A DNA stretch of 64,000 nucleotides from Rhizobium giardinii bv. giardinii H152 (GTDB lineage: Bacteria > Pseudomonadota > Alphaproteobacteria > Rhizobiales > Rhizobiaceae), in contig NZ_KB902681.1 in NCBI RefSeq assembly GCF_000379605.1, positions 1 through 64,000 of the forward strand, given 5' to 3'. Positions 8,717 to 18,750 of this stretch are shown here, piece by piece. Position 1 is the stretch's first letter, and every line of letters starts with the position of its first letter. Under the pieces are notes generated by a model that worked only from the letters and a program-made list of their open reading frames with translations, did no database searches and had not been told where the DNA came from. The position numbers and the translations under genes are program-made.

Positions 8717-8962
8717 TCACTTCTCGCGGCGCAGCACCATGCCGGCATGGTGCAGAACACCGTCGATGAAATCTCCATCGGCGGTGAAGCCGGTCTCGTC
8801 GACGTAGTCGATATGCGTACCGGTCACGGTGTACCGCCCGCGATAGGCGCTCTTGCGCTTTCCTCTCGCCTCGTCGTAACGACCTTCCGGCAAAAGCTCA
8901 TGGCGGATATAGCCGTCCGCCGTGACCCACATGCCGACATAGGGATGATCTGCCATCGTCAT
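8717..8962 (-). CDS. Small Atu4866-domain protein
   Basis: An 81-residue protein matching the Atu4866 family named after an Agrobacterium protein, with DHPYVGMWVTADGYIRHELL near the N-terminus, then GRYDEARGKRKSAYRGRYTVTGTHIDYVD and FTADGDFIDGVLHH. The family is a small beta-barrel-like protein of unknown function. The ATG at 8962 is preceded by GAGGAG, which overlaps the stop of the upstream SDR gene, so the two genes are co-transcribed and probably translationally coupled. No catalytic residues can be assigned. Confidence 0.82.
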   Translation of the reverse strand: MTMADHPYVGMWVTADGYIRHELLPEGRYDEARGKRKSAYRGRYTVTGTHIDYVDETGFTADGDFIDGVLHHAGMVLRREK

Positions 8963-8973
8963 CGCGCCACTCC

Positions 8974-9708
8974 TCAATAGGGGCTTGCCGTCGGGCGAAC
9001 GATCAGTTCGCTGACATCCACGTCATCGGGCTGGGCGATGGCATAGCCAATCGCGCGGGCGATGGCTTCCGCCGGAATGGCTATTCTGCGGAAACCCTGC
9101 ATCGCCTCACGTGCCGTCTCGTCGGAAATGGTTTCGGCCAGCTCCGATTCGGTGACGCCAGGCGAAATCACGGTGACGCGAATCCGGTCGTTTTCCTGGC
9201 GCAACCCTTCTGAAATCGCGCCGACCGCGAATTTCGTGGCGCAGTAGACCGCCGCCGTCGGCGAAACCGCGTGGCCGCCGATCGACGACAGATTGATGAT
9301 CTGACCGGTCCCCTGAGCCTTCATGATCGGCAAGCTTGCGGCTATGCCATGAAGAACACCGCGAATATTGACGTCGATCATCCGGTCCCACTCCTCGACT
9401 TTCAGTGCGTCGAGCGGCGACAGCGGCATGACGCCGGCATTGTTGACGAAGACATCCAGGCGGCCATATTCGCGGACGGCTTCGCGGGCAAAGGCCTCCA
9501 TGTCGGCGCGATCGGTGACGTCGAGTGCGCGACAGAGGGCGGTTCCGCCCTCCGCTCTTATGGCTTCGACCAAGGTTTCCAGCCTGTCGGTGCGGCGGGC
9601 GCCTAGCACGACGCGGGCGCCTTCCTTTGCAAGGTATCGCGCCGTAGCCTCGCCGATACCGCTGCTGGCGCCGGTAATGGCGATCACTTTTCCGGTAATA
9701 GCTGACAT
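8974..9708 (-). CDS. Short-chain dehydrogenase/reductase (SDR)
   Basis: A 244-residue classical SDR. The N-terminus has the NAD(P)-binding TGASSGIG, then NNAGVMPLS, a catalytic Ser in LSSIGGHAV and the YxxxK motif YCATK. The C-terminal SPGVTESELAETI is typical of the YdfG/clavaldehyde-type SDR group, often NADP-dependent. The start at 9708 (MSAITGKV) follows AAAGGACA; the longer frame from 9762 adds an unconserved Arg/Lys-rich stretch. It is followed with overlapping signals by the Atu4866-domain gene. The substrate is unknown. Confidence 0.9.
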   Translation of the reverse strand: MSAITGKVIAITGASSGIGEATARYLAKEGARVVLGARRTDRLETLVEAIRAEGGTALCRALDVTDRADMEAFAREAVREYGRLDVFVNNAGVMPLSPLDALKVEEWDRMIDVNIRGVLHGIAASLPIMKAQGTGQIINLSSIGGHAVSPTAAVYCATKFAVGAISEGLRQENDRIRVTVISPGVTESELAETISDETAREAMQGFRRIAIPAEAIARAIGYAIAQPDDVDVSELIVRPTASPY

Positions 9709-9856
9709 TTCATTGTCCTTTTTCCTCTTGCGGCGGGAACGCCCCGCCGCTGGAAAGGACAATGATGGAGAACACCTTTTCAGTGGTAGATCATCACTCC
9801 GAGAGTCTTGCCTGATCCTCCAGGGAGATCGCGAATCTGCACGACTATCCGGCCGG

Positions 9857-12025
9857 TCAGGCCGCCTGGCTTGCCTTCAGCTCCAGCCGGCGGCGATGTA
9901 GGACCGGTTCGGTGTAGCCGTTCGGCTGTTCGCGGCCTTTGAGCACCAGCTCAAGCGCTGCCTGGAAGGCGATGGAGCCTTCGAAATTGCCCGCCATCGG
10001 CATGTAGGCCGAATCACCGGCGTTCTGCTCGTCCACGACCGCCGCCATGCGCTTCATCGTCTCGACGATCTGCTCCTCGCTGACGATGCCGTGGTGCAGC
10101 CAATTGGCCATATGCTGGGCGGAAATGCGCAGTGTCGCACGGTCTTCCATCAGGCCGACATTGTTGATGTCCGGCACCTTGGAGCAGCCGACCCCCTGAT
10201 CGATCCAGCGGACGACGTAGCCAAGAATCCCTTGCGCATTGTTGTCGAGTTCACGCTGGATTACTTCCGGCGTCCAGTTCGGCCGCGATGCGACCGGGAC
10301 AGAGAGGATATCGCTGAGCTTTGCCCGCGCCCGGCTCTTCAGCCCTGCCTGAACCGCGGTGACATCGACCTTGTGGTAGTGGGTTGCATGCAGGGTCGCG
10401 GCCGTCGGCGAGGGAACCCAGGCCGTGTTGGCGCCAGCCTTCGGGTGGGCGATCTTCTGCTCCAGCATCGCCGCCATCAGGTCGGGCATTGCCCACATGC
10501 CCTTGCCGATTTGGGCATGGCCGGACAGGCCGCATTCCAGGCCGATATCGACATTCCAGTTTTCATAGGCCGCGATCCAGGCCGCCTGCTTCATGTCACC
10601 CTTGCGGATCATCGGACCGGCTTCCATGGAGGTATGCATTTCGTCGCCGGTGCGATCGAGGAAACCGGTATTGATGAAGACGACGCGTTCCTTCGCCGCC
10701 CGGATGCAATCCTTCAGGTTGACGGTGGTGCGGCGCTCCTCGTCCATGATGCCCATCTTCATCGTGTTGGTCGCCATGCCGAGCGCGTCTTCGACGCGAC
10801 CGAAGATTTCCGAGGCAAAGGCAACCTCTTCCGGACCATGCATCTTCGGCTTGACGACATAGATCGAGCCTTCGCGCGAGTTCATCCGGCGGCCGTTTGG
10901 GCCGATATCGTAGAGCGCGATCAGGCCGGTGATCATTGCATCCATAATCCCTTCCGGAACCTCGTTGCCGTCGCGATCGAAAACAGCCGGATTGGTCATC
11001 AGGTGGCCGACATTGCGCACCAGCATCAGGGCGCGACCTTTCAGCGAAATCTTCGATCCATCCGGCGCGGTGAAGCCGAAATCCGGATTGAGCTTGCGGA
11101 TAAAGGTGCTGGCGCCCTTGGTGACCTCTTCCTGCAGGTCACCCCGCATCAGGCCGAGCCAGTTGCGATAGACGACGACCTTATCCTCAGCATCGACGGC
11201 GGCGACGGAATCCTCGCAATCCATGATCGCGGTAATCGCCGACTCGAGAATGACGTCGGAAATATGAGCCGGATCGTCCTTGCCGGTCGGCGTCAACGCA
11301 TCGATGACGATCTGGATATGCAGGTTGTTCTTTTTCAGAAGCAGGTGAGATGGCGACGCCGCATCGCCGCGGAAGCCGGCAAATTGAGCTGCATCGGCGA
11401 GCGTCGTCGCACCGGCCGCCGTCGAAATCGCCAGGTTTGAGCCAGTAACCGCAAACCCCGTGACGTCCTTCCAGCTTCCGGCAGCGAGCGGCGCACTGGT
11501 ATCGAGAAAGCCGCGCGACCAGGCGATAACCTTCTGTCCGCGAACCGGGTTATACCCCTTGGCCTTCTCCGCGCCGCCGTCTTCGCTGATGGCGTCGGTG
11601 CCGTAGAGCGCATCATAGAGCGAGCCCCAGCGGGCATTGGCGGCGTTCAGGGCATAGCGCGCGTTCATCACGGGAACGACGAGCTGCGGTCCGGCGATGG
11701 TGGCGATTTCCGGATCGACATTGCTGGTGGATACGGAAAAATCCGGCCCTTCCGGCAGAAGATAGCCGATCTCCCTCAGAAAGCTTTCGTAGGCGGCCAT
11801 GTCGACGGGCGCGCCGTTCTGGCGGTACCAGTTGTCGAGCGTCTCCTGAAGCACGTCACGTCTGGCAAGAAGGGCGCGGTTTTTCGGCGCCAGATCGTGA
11901 ACGATCTGAGAGAATGCCGAAAAGAACCGATCGGCGTCGATGCCGGTGCCCGGCAGAGCCTCGGTCACCAGGAAATCGTGCAGGCCTGCATCGATCTTCA
12001 ATCCATTCTTTTCTATCCGGCCCAT
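9857..12025 (-). CDS. glcB: Malate synthase G
   Basis: A 722-residue malate synthase G, essentially the same length as the E. coli enzyme (723). It condenses glyoxylate with acetyl-CoA to malate in the cytoplasm for growth on acetate, fatty acids or glycolate. Family segments are [60 protein letters not shown], and [24 protein letters not shown]. The ATG at 12025 follows GGGAG by 7 bases, favoured over a TTG two codons earlier. It appears monocistronic; isocitrate lyase is not in the window. Confidence 0.97.
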   Translation of the reverse strand: MGRIEKNGLKIDAGLHDFLVTEALPGTGIDADRFFSAFSQIVHDLAPKNRALLARRDVLQETLDNWYRQNGAPVDMAAYESFLREIGYLLPEGPDFSVSTSNVDPEIATIAGPQLVVPVMNARYALNAANARWGSLYDALYGTDAISEDGGAEKAKGYNPVRGQKVIAWSRGFLDTSAPLAAGSWKDVTGFAVTGSNLAISTAAGATTLADAAQFAGFRGDAASPSHLLLKKNNLHIQIVIDALTPTGKDDPAHISDVILESAITAIMDCEDSVAAVDAEDKVVVYRNWLGLMRGDLQEEVTKGASTFIRKLNPDFGFTAPDGSKISLKGRALMLVRNVGHLMTNPAVFDRDGNEVPEGIMDAMITGLIALYDIGPNGRRMNSREGSIYVVKPKMHGPEEVAFASEIFGRVEDALGMATNTMKMGIMDEERRTTVNLKDCIRAAKERVVFINTGFLDRTGDEMHTSMEAGPMIRKGDMKQAAWIAAYENWNVDIGLECGLSGHAQIGKGMWAMPDLMAAMLEQKIAHPKAGANTAWVPSPTAATLHATHYHKVDVTAVQAGLKSRARAKLSDILSVPVASRPNWTPEVIQRELDNNAQGILGYVVRWIDQGVGCSKVPDINNVGLMEDRATLRISAQHMANWLHHGIVSEEQIVETMKRMAAVVDEQNAGDSAYMPMAGNFEGSIAFQAALELVLKGREQPNGYTEPVLHRRRLELKASQAA

Positions 12026-12134
12026 CGGCAACTCCCTGAAATAACGCGCAAATATGAGAGGCCGCAGTCTCGCATGGTTTCATTCCCTGTCAATCCAGCG
12101 AAAATGCGAAGAATTATTTCCAAAACCGAACAAA

Positions 12135-14147
12135 TCAGGCATGCGCGACGCGCGGCCGGCCGCTGGCGACAGCCGTGAACCGAGCCTCGATCAGCCTCCG
12201 GCTACCCTCGACCTCCGGCGCATCGATATCCTCTCGCACCATCACGGCCGGCTCGTCGGCGCCATTCGCCCGGGCCGAAGCCAGCGCCGCCGTTTCCGCC
12301 CGCTCGCGTGCCGATGCGAAGGCCTTGCCTTCATCGAGGAAGCGGCTGCTCGGCCCGGCACCGTTGACGATGAAGATACCCTCTTCCGGCGTCGTGACAA
12401 AGACGGTCACCGAAGCCCGCACCTGACCGACGACCGCGCCGACCGCATTGGCGACACCCGCTTCTTGCGGAATGCACGATTCGGCGCGCAGCATTTCGGC
12501 GATAGCCGGATAATAGACCGGCGCGGAAGCACCGAGCCCGACCAGCGGCCGGTCGAGCGAGAGGGAAAAGCCGACGATACCGGGCTCGCGCTTCAGCGCC
12601 CGATCGACGGCAAGCGACACGGCCGGATCAATCGCCGCGCCATCCTCCGCCAGGCAGGAAGAAAGAATGACTTCGGCGGACTGGCGCGTCAGCCGGGCGA
12701 CGATAAGTTCCGACAGTTCGTTAGCCGAGGCGGCGATCGGCTTGCCGGATCCGTCCCTGGTGCGCGCGGCAAGTTCGGCGCCCAGCCGCGCAGCCGTCGC
12801 GTTCCACTGCCCCTGGCGCCCGAGCACATGCATGGCATCGGACGGTGTCAGGCCGCAGATATGCACGAGGCCGCGCGCAACCAGCCGGTCCAATGTCGCC
12901 TTCTGCGGCGTGCTCGTCAGAAGGTGCTCCAGCGACACCGGCACATCACCGATCCGCTCGTACAAGGCCTGCTCCTGCAGGTGAAGGCCGCTCGCCAGAT
13001 GATCCGGAAGGCCGGTACGAACAGCAAAACGGCCGTCATGACGGCCGACATGGGCCGTGCGCAGCTGTCGTTCGAGCACGGAAATCACCGCATCCGCATG
13101 CTGGGCAGCCACCAGACTGAGAGGCAGGAACCGGCGCGGACCGAGATCGATCTTCGCCTTGAGGCCGCGATCGTTGATGCGCACTTCCGAATCGCCGCCA
13201 AGCCCGAAGGTGCGCATCGCGACCGCCTCGACCATGGTGCGGAAACCGCCGACGACGGCGCCTTCGCCGTCGAGACGCGGGCGCCCCTGATCAAGCACGG
13301 CGACATCCGTCGTCGTGCCGCCGATATCGGAGACGACCGCATTGTCGAGGCCGGTCAGGTGCCGGGCGCCGACAAGGCTGGCGGCGGGGCCGGAGAGAAT
13401 GGTCTCGATCGGCCGCAACCGCGCTTCGGCAGCGGAAATCAACGCGCCGTCACCGCGCACCACCATCATCGGCACGTCGATGCCGCGCTGTTGCAGAAAG
13501 CCTTCGCAGGCGCCGATCAGCCGGTCGATCATCGAGACCAGGCGGGCGTTGAGCAGGGTCGTCAGCGCGCGGCGCGGACCGCCGAGTTTCGAGGAGAGCT
13601 CATGGCTGCAGGTGACCGGCAGGTGCGAGACCTCGCGGATACGATTGCGCACCCGCTGTTCGTGAGCCGGATTCCGCACGGCGAAATAGCCGGCAATCGC
13701 AAAGGACGAAACCTCCCTCGACAACTGCGGCAGCGCCTCGTCCAGCGCCGTCATGTCGAGCAGCGTTTCGCCGCCATGCACATTGTGACCGCCCGGCAGG
13801 AAGATCACCGGATCGGAGCCGAGCGCTTCTGCCAGGCCGTCGCGCTTCAGGTCGTCCGGCGAAAAACCGATCATGACGAGGCCGGCGCGCCCGCCCTGGC
13901 CTTCGACCAGCGCGTTGGTGGCAAGCGTTGTCGACAGCGAAACGAGGCCGATGGCGGATGCGGGAACCTCGGCCTCTGCCAGCACCGCCTCAACGGCGCC
14001 GGCAATGCCGACGGAGAGGTCGTGGCGGGTGGTCAGCGCCTTTGCCTTGGCGACGACGCCCGCCGTCTCGCTGAAGAGGACCGCATCGGTATAGGTTCCG
14101 CCGGTGTCGATACCGAGGAGAAGGTGTTCAGTCAAAGCAACGTCCAT
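12135..14147 (-). CDS. Hydantoinase/oxoprolinase family protein, HyuA type
   Basis: A 670-residue protein of the hydantoinase A/oxoprolinase family. The N-terminal domain begins LLLGIDTGGTYTDAVLF, the ASKHA-type ATP phosphate loop, and a second nucleotide loop appears as VVSDIGGTTTDVAVLDQG. The family hydrolyses cyclic amides (hydantoins, 5-oxoproline) using ATP, normally with a HyuB partner. No HyuB or fused B domain is present here; the flanking genes are malate synthase and a divergent secreted protein. Related single-gene members also include acetone carboxylase-like subunits, so the substrate is open. Confidence 0.88.
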   Translation of the reverse strand: MDVALTEHLLLGIDTGGTYTDAVLFSETAGVVAKAKALTTRHDLSVGIAGAVEAVLAEAEVPASAIGLVSLSTTLATNALVEGQGGRAGLVMIGFSPDDLKRDGLAEALGSDPVIFLPGGHNVHGGETLLDMTALDEALPQLSREVSSFAIAGYFAVRNPAHEQRVRNRIREVSHLPVTCSHELSSKLGGPRRALTTLLNARLVSMIDRLIGACEGFLQQRGIDVPMMVVRGDGALISAAEARLRPIETILSGPAASLVGARHLTGLDNAVVSDIGGTTTDVAVLDQGRPRLDGEGAVVGGFRTMVEAVAMRTFGLGGDSEVRINDRGLKAKIDLGPRRFLPLSLVAAQHADAVISVLERQLRTAHVGRHDGRFAVRTGLPDHLASGLHLQEQALYERIGDVPVSLEHLLTSTPQKATLDRLVARGLVHICGLTPSDAMHVLGRQGQWNATAARLGAELAARTRDGSGKPIAASANELSELIVARLTRQSAEVILSSCLAEDGAAIDPAVSLAVDRALKREPGIVGFSLSLDRPLVGLGASAPVYYPAIAEMLRAESCIPQEAGVANAVGAVVGQVRASVTVFVTTPEEGIFIVNGAGPSSRFLDEGKAFASARERAETAALASARANGADEPAVMVREDIDAPEVEGSRRLIEARFTAVASGRPRVAHA

Positions 14148-14276
14148 TCACGCAGGGGCCGGAAACCCGGCTTCAAAGCCTATCGTCGCGGTGATATGAC
14201 ATCTTTCAGCGAAAGGCCATCGCCGCGCCGACGTCGATATTTCAACGCAGCGACACCGCGACACAAGAGGATCCGC

Positions 14277-14891
14277 ATGACCCGCTTCCCTCACATGCTC
14301 TTTCTGACGCTCGCGCTTGCCGGCTCCCCCCTCCTTTCCGGCACCGTTTTTGCACAGGACGCCGAGGAGGAGGAGTATAAGGCGGTTCTTCCCGACGTCT
14401 CGATCTACAAGGCAATGCTCGATGCCAACAAGATGACGGGGTGGATACAGTTCCGCAACTACGACGACAAGCAGCTCATCTATTTCACCACGCTGCAGAC
14501 GATGCACTGCCGGCTTTCGGAAATCCGCTACTCGATCAATTCGGATGCACTGGACAAGCGCTTTCCGCTCGGCAAATGCAATCCGCAGATCCCGTTCAAT
14601 CTGCCCGAGGACAATACCAACGAGTATATCTATATCTCGCTGCCGGCCGGAGAGGCGAAAACGCTGACCATCCAGGCCGTTTGGGACGATGGTGCGGGCA
14701 GCGAGATCGTCGTCTACAAACCCTGCGAGGGCGTCGGCGATTCCACCTGCGCGCAGATCAAGACGATCAAGAAACCGAAGAAGCAGCTGCAGGAGCCGGT
14801 GCCCGCCGATTCGCCGATCCGCGCCGTGCAATCCGAAACCCCGGGCAAGACGTTTACCGAGCCGACACCCTCAACGGCAGCCCGCCCCTAG
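14277..14891 (+). CDS. Conserved secreted protein of unknown function
   Basis: A 204-residue exported protein I do not recognise by name. A clear signal peptide ends near TVFAQ|DAEEEE (about residue 27). The mature part has three or more Cys (HCRLSE, GKCNPQ, PCEGVGDSTCAQ), consistent with periplasmic disulfides, and ends in a Lys/Pro-rich tail. ATG 14277 follows AAGAGG at 14264-14269. The 3' end overlaps the convergent P450 gene by 38 bases. It diverges from the HyuA gene. Confidence 0.75.
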   Translation: MTRFPHMLFLTLALAGSPLLSGTVFAQDAEEEEYKAVLPDVSIYKAMLDANKMTGWIQFRNYDDKQLIYFTTLQTMHCRLSEIRYSINSDALDKRFPLGKCNPQIPFNLPEDNTNEYIYISLPAGEAKTLTIQAVWDDGAGSEIVVYKPCEGVGDSTCAQIKTIKKPKKQLQEPVPADSPIRAVQSETPGKTFTEPTPSTAARP

Positions 14892-16248
14892 GCTGCGTCG
14901 TCAACCGCTGCACCGGCCAGGGCCTGGTTTCCGGCGTCATGTCGAACCGGAAGCGCTTCATCATCACGGCAAGCCCGATCACCGCTTCCTGCAAGGCAAA
15001 GGTGGCACCGATGCAGGTCCGCGGTCCTGCACCGAAAGGCAGATACTGGAACCGGTGCAGCTTTTCGCGGTTTGCCGGCAGGAACCGTTCCGGCATGAAG
15101 GCGCGCGGCTTTTCCCAATAGAGCACATGGCGATGCAGCGTCCAGGGCATGATAAGGACCGGGATGCCCTTGGGGATCTCCACCCTTTCGCCATCGGGCG
15201 AGGTCCATGAATCGGCATTGATCGCTGCACGGTTGATGGAGGGCGCGGGAGGATAGAGCCGCATTCCCTCTTCGAAGGCGGCGCGCACATGCGGCATCAG
15301 ATCGAGCCAGTCGACCGGTTCGGCTCCGCTCGACAGCACGCTGTCGATCTCCGCCTCCATGTTCTCGCGCACCTGCGGAGAATTGGCGACGCAGTAGATC
15401 GTCCAGGCAAGCGCGCGCGCCGTCGTTTCGTGCCCGGCGCCGATGAAGGTCAGGATATTATCGGATATTTCATCGGTCGAAAGTCCGTCCGGCCGTTCCA
15501 GTTGCAGGAGCAGCGTCAGAAAATCCTGCGGCGCCGATGCCGGATCGGAGCGTATCAGCTGCCGCCGGTGATCCATGGTTTTCGCGACGATGCCACGGAA
15601 TTCCGCCATCACCTTGGCGCCGCCGATGCGCGTCAGGCGTGGCACCCAGGGCGGCGCAAGCAGAAGGTCCATGGGATCGACGCGGCCCATGCGATGCAGC
15701 AGACGTTCGACGCTGTCGGCAAACCCTTCGGTCTCGGTGGCGATCTCCCCGGAAAACAGCGTCTCGGAAAGGATCTCAAAGGTGAGCTCGGTCATATCAT
15801 TGGCGATATTGGCGACCGCGCCGGCCGCTGCCGCCTCGTCGTATTTCGCGACGTATTCCTCGGTCTTTGCCAGCATCTGCTTGGCGAAACCCCTGGCATG
15901 GCGCGGCGTGAACACCGGGGCCATGGCCTTGCGGGAGCGTCGCCACACCTCGCCCTCGGCCGTCAGCAGTCCATCGCGCAGGATCGGCCGCAGGATGAGG
16001 CGGCGCACCTTGGACATTTCATAGTTCGAGGCATTCTCAACCAGTACATGGCGGATCAGGTTCGGATCATTGACGATCAGGGTTCGTTGGTTGATGAACT
16101 TGGTGTCGATCCAGGGCAGCGTATAGGAGGGCTCGCCCCACAATTCGAGCGGATTGCGCATCACGGTGCGGATGGTTTGCAGCCGCGACGGCGGCACCGT
16201 GCGCGGGATCGGCGCAGGCGGCTCGAAAGGTTCCGGTCTCACATCCAT
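14854..16248 (-). CDS. Cytochrome P450
   Basis: A 464-residue soluble cytochrome P450. Visible signatures are the I-helix oxygen-activation motif AGHETTA, the K-helix ExxR in EEGMRLYPPAP, and the heme loop FGAGPRTCIG with thiolate ligand Cys412. No membrane anchor is present. The N-terminal WRRSRKAMAPVF (C-helix) is typical. The family (monooxygenase using ferredoxin or flavodoxin electrons) is certain but the substrate is not. No ferredoxin or reductase gene is adjacent. It is convergent with the secreted protein gene. Confidence 0.93.
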   Translation of the reverse strand: MDVRPEPFEPPAPIPRTVPPSRLQTIRTVMRNPLELWGEPSYTLPWIDTKFINQRTLIVNDPNLIRHVLVENASNYEMSKVRRLILRPILRDGLLTAEGEVWRRSRKAMAPVFTPRHARGFAKQMLAKTEEYVAKYDEAAAAGAVANIANDMTELTFEILSETLFSGEIATETEGFADSVERLLHRMGRVDPMDLLLAPPWVPRLTRIGGAKVMAEFRGIVAKTMDHRRQLIRSDPASAPQDFLTLLLQLERPDGLSTDEISDNILTFIGAGHETTARALAWTIYCVANSPQVRENMEAEIDSVLSSGAEPVDWLDLMPHVRAAFEEGMRLYPPAPSINRAAINADSWTSPDGERVEIPKGIPVLIMPWTLHRHVLYWEKPRAFMPERFLPANREKLHRFQYLPFGAGPRTCIGATFALQEAVIGLAVMMKRFRFDMTPETRPWPVQRLTTQPRGGLPLRVSAR

Positions 16249-16326
16249 GGATGGCTTTCCGCGCCGCCACGCATTGGCGGCTCCAACCGCTCAGTGTCGC
16301 ATAAAGGTGTGGCGATTTCAGGAAAG

Positions 16327-17301
16327 TTAGAGCAGCGCTTTCAATTCCGCCAGCTTATCGTTGACCAGCCAGCCATAATAATTTTCCTCGGGCCACTGCA
16401 CATCGCCGCCCTGGTTTCTGGCGGCAAGCGCTGCAGCGCGTTGGTCGGGGTTGCCGACATTATAGAGGGTTGCGGTTATTCCCGGATTGCCGGAGATATC
16501 CATGCCGGCGATCGACTTGTAGGCGTCGATCGAATGACGGATCGAGGCCGCCATATAGGCGAGCGACTGATCGGGATCCATAATCGCCGCGTAGACGCCG
16601 GACGCATTGTTTTCATCGAGCCGGTCATAGCCGGACACGCGCGACACCATGTCGGTCAGCATCAGAGCCGTCAGCGGATTGATCTGGCCAAGGCCGAATG
16701 TCTGGCCGGCGAAAAACGGTTGGAAGAAGACGGCGCTGAAGCGGTTGTTCGGATAGGATGTTCCACCCACGGTGTTGCCGCGGAACTCACTGTCCCACAC
16801 GCTTTCACGGCAGCTCCACAGCGCATAGGAGCTCTTCTTGCCCTGGCATTTTGCAAATTCCGGACGCGACACGAACTGGTCCACACTTTCGCCCTCATAG
16901 CCGAAGCGGAAGCTGTCGCCGGCATAGGCGGCCGCCTTGACGTAATAGGACTGCAGCCGGTCATAGGCGTCGACATTGTAGGTATGCTCGCCGACGATGG
17001 CGCCGATCATGTGGATCGGATCGATGCCATAGGCGCGCGCCGTTGACTTGATCTTGCTCATCAGCTTGCCGTCAGTGGCGAGCAGATTGCGCACTTTCTC
17101 GTATTTCGCATCGAACGATGTCTTGCCTGCCTTGGTCCGCCGCATGGAGGCGCCCGGCACGTTCGGCTGCTCCTGATAGCGGTTGCCTTCGGGTACGACG
17201 CTCAATCCCCCGGCAAGAGCGGGACCGGTGGCGAGAATCATTCCCGCAAGAACAAGCATATGAATGATGGCGCGCACGAACGGTTTCCTGTGACCTGGCA
17301 A
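16327..17301 (-). CDS. DUF1402 family secreted protein
   Basis: A 324-residue DUF1402 protein with a signal peptide ending near GPALAGG (about residue 32). The mature region looks lysozyme/transglycosylase-like: IGAIVGEHTYN contains a candidate Glu, TFGLGQINPLTALM resembles the GLMQ/GLGQ motif, and TLYNVGNP resembles the YN(A/V)G motif of goose-type lytic enzymes. I infer a peptidoglycan-acting or peptidoglycan-binding periplasmic protein; the activity of the family is not established to my knowledge. It lies downstream of hslU, from which it is separated by a terminator. Confidence 0.83.
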   Translation of the reverse strand: MPGHRKPFVRAIIHMLVLAGMILATGPALAGGLSVVPEGNRYQEQPNVPGASMRRTKAGKTSFDAKYEKVRNLLATDGKLMSKIKSTARAYGIDPIHMIGAIVGEHTYNVDAYDRLQSYYVKAAAYAGDSFRFGYEGESVDQFVSRPEFAKCQGKKSSYALWSCRESVWDSEFRGNTVGGTSYPNNRFSAVFFQPFFAGQTFGLGQINPLTALMLTDMVSRVSGYDRLDENNASGVYAAIMDPDQSLAYMAASIRHSIDAYKSIAGMDISGNPGITATLYNVGNPDQRAAALAARNQGGDVQWPEENYYGWLVNDKLAELKALL

Positions 17302-17391
17302 GACTGGCTTTGAATGCGCGGGGACGCATGCGGCAAAATCGTGTCGGAATCATGCCCGGCACGCAGAAACGCTTATCGCTTGCAGGCTCCG

Positions 17392-17421
17392 GAAACAACA
17401 AGGGCACCCGTCGGGCGCCCT
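17392..17421 (-). terminator. Rho-independent terminator of hslVU operon
   Basis: On the minus strand GGGCGCCC (17420-17413), loop, GGGTGCCC (17409-17402) forms an 8-bp stem with one G-T pair, followed by TTGTTGTTT. It lies about 25 bases past the hslU stop and shields the DUF1402 gene. Confidence 0.7.
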
Positions 17422-17445
17422 GTCAGTTTCGCAATGCCTTGCCGT

Positions 17446-18750
17446 TCAGAGGATATAGCGCGACAAGTCCGTATTGGCGGCCAGATCGCCGACATGCTTC
17501 TTCACATAGTCCGCATCGATCTTCAACTGCTCGCCGGACTTGTCCGGCGCCACAAAGGAGATCTCATCGAGAACCCGCTCCATCACCGTCTGCAGCCGCC
17601 GGGCGCCGATGTTCTCGACACTCGAGTTGAGCATAACGGCAACATCGGCAAGCGCGTCAATTGCGTCGTCGGTGAAATCCAGGTTGACACCTTCTGTTTC
17701 CAAGAGCGCCTTGTACTGGCGGATCAGGCTAACCTCCGTTTCCGTGAGGATGCGGCGAAAGTCCTCCTTGGTCAGCGCCTTCAGCTCGACACGGATCGGC
17801 AGGCGGCCCTGGAGTTCAGGCAGGAGGTCCGAGGGCTTCGAGACGTGGAAGGCGCCCGAGGCGATGAACAGGATATGGTCGGTCTTCACCGGGCCATATT
17901 TGGTCGCGACCGTGGTGCCTTCGACGAGCGGAAGCAAGTCACGCTGCACCCCTTCGCGCGAAACGCCCGCACCCATGCCGCCGTCGCGCGCCGCGATCTT
18001 GTCGATCTCGTCGAGGAAGACGATGCCGTCGTTTTCGGCGGAGCGCACCGCTTCGCGCTGGATCTCCTCGTTGTCGAGCAGCTTGTCGGATTCATCGTTG
18101 ATCAGGATGCCGTAGCTATCCTTGACCGTGGTACGAACCTTCTTGGTACGCTGCCCCATCGCCTTGCCGAACATCTCCGACAGGTTGAGCACGCCGATAT
18201 TGGCGCCGGGCATGCCGGGGATCTCGAAGCCGCCAGGCGTCGATGTATCAGCGATATCGACGTCGATTTCCTTGTCGTCCAGTTCGTTGGCGCGCAGTTT
18301 CTTGCGGAAGCTGTCGCGCGTCGCAGGAGACGCGGTGGCGCCCACCAGAGCATCGAGCACCCGTTCCTCGGCGTTCAGATGCGCCTTGGCCTTGACGTCG
18401 GCCCGCTTCTTTTCGCGCACAAGGCCGATGCCGACCTCGACGAGGTCGCGGACGATCTGTTCGACATCGCGGCCGACATAGCCCACTTCGGTGAATTTCG
18501 TGGCCTCCACCTTGATGAAGGGGGCGCCGGCCAGCTTGGCGAGGCGGCGGGAAATTTCCGTCTTGCCGACGCCGGTCGGCCCGATCATCAGGATGTTCTT
18601 CGGCATCACCTCGTCGCGCAGTTCGTCGGTGAGCTGCTGGCGGCGCCAGCGGTTGCGCAGGGCGATGGCGACAGCACGCTTTGCATCGTGCTGGCCGATG
18701 ATGAACCGGTCGAGCTCCGACACGATTTCGCGGGGTGAAAATGTGGTCAT
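17446..18750 (-). CDS. hslU: ATP-dependent protease ATPase subunit HslU
   Basis: A 434-residue AAA+ unfoldase of the HslVU (ClpYQ) protease. Walker A is [10 protein letters not shown] (about 55-64), Walker B is [11 protein letters not shown], the pore loop is GYVGRDVE, and sensor and C-terminal residues are present through DLSRYIL, whose tail docks into HslV. HslU hexamers unfold substrates for the HslV peptidase in the cytoplasm. Its start overlaps the stop of an acetyltransferase gene by four bases (ATGA), and hslV lies just upstream of that. Probable heat-shock control is not visible in the sequence. Confidence 0.97.
   Translation of the reverse strand: MTTFSPREIVSELDRFIIGQHDAKRAVAIALRNRWRRQQLTDELRDEVMPKNILMIGPTGVGKTEISRRLAKLAGAPFIKVEATKFTEVGYVGRDVEQIVRDLVEVGIGLVREKKRADVKAKAHLNAEERVLDALVGATASPATRDSFRKKLRANELDDKEIDVDIADTSTPGGFEIPGMPGANIGVLNLSEMFGKAMGQRTKKVRTTVKDSYGILINDESDKLLDNEEIQREAVRSAENDGIVFLDEIDKIAARDGGMGAGVSREGVQRDLLPLVEGTTVATKYGPVKTDHILFIASGAFHVSKPSDLLPELQGRLPIRVELKALTKEDFRRILTETEVSLIRQYKALLETEGVNLDFTDDAIDALADVAVMLNSSVENIGARRLQTVMERVLDEISFVAPDKSGEQLKIDADYVKKHVGDLAANTDLSRYIL

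Noticed and set aside
12054-14276. Very long open frame opposite the HyuA gene, continuous with the secreted protein frame
   Set aside because: It is antisense to a well-supported gene and reads as low-complexity Arg/Ala/Asp-rich sequence with no domain. Only its last 204 codons, after a ribosome binding site and a signal peptide, form a real gene.
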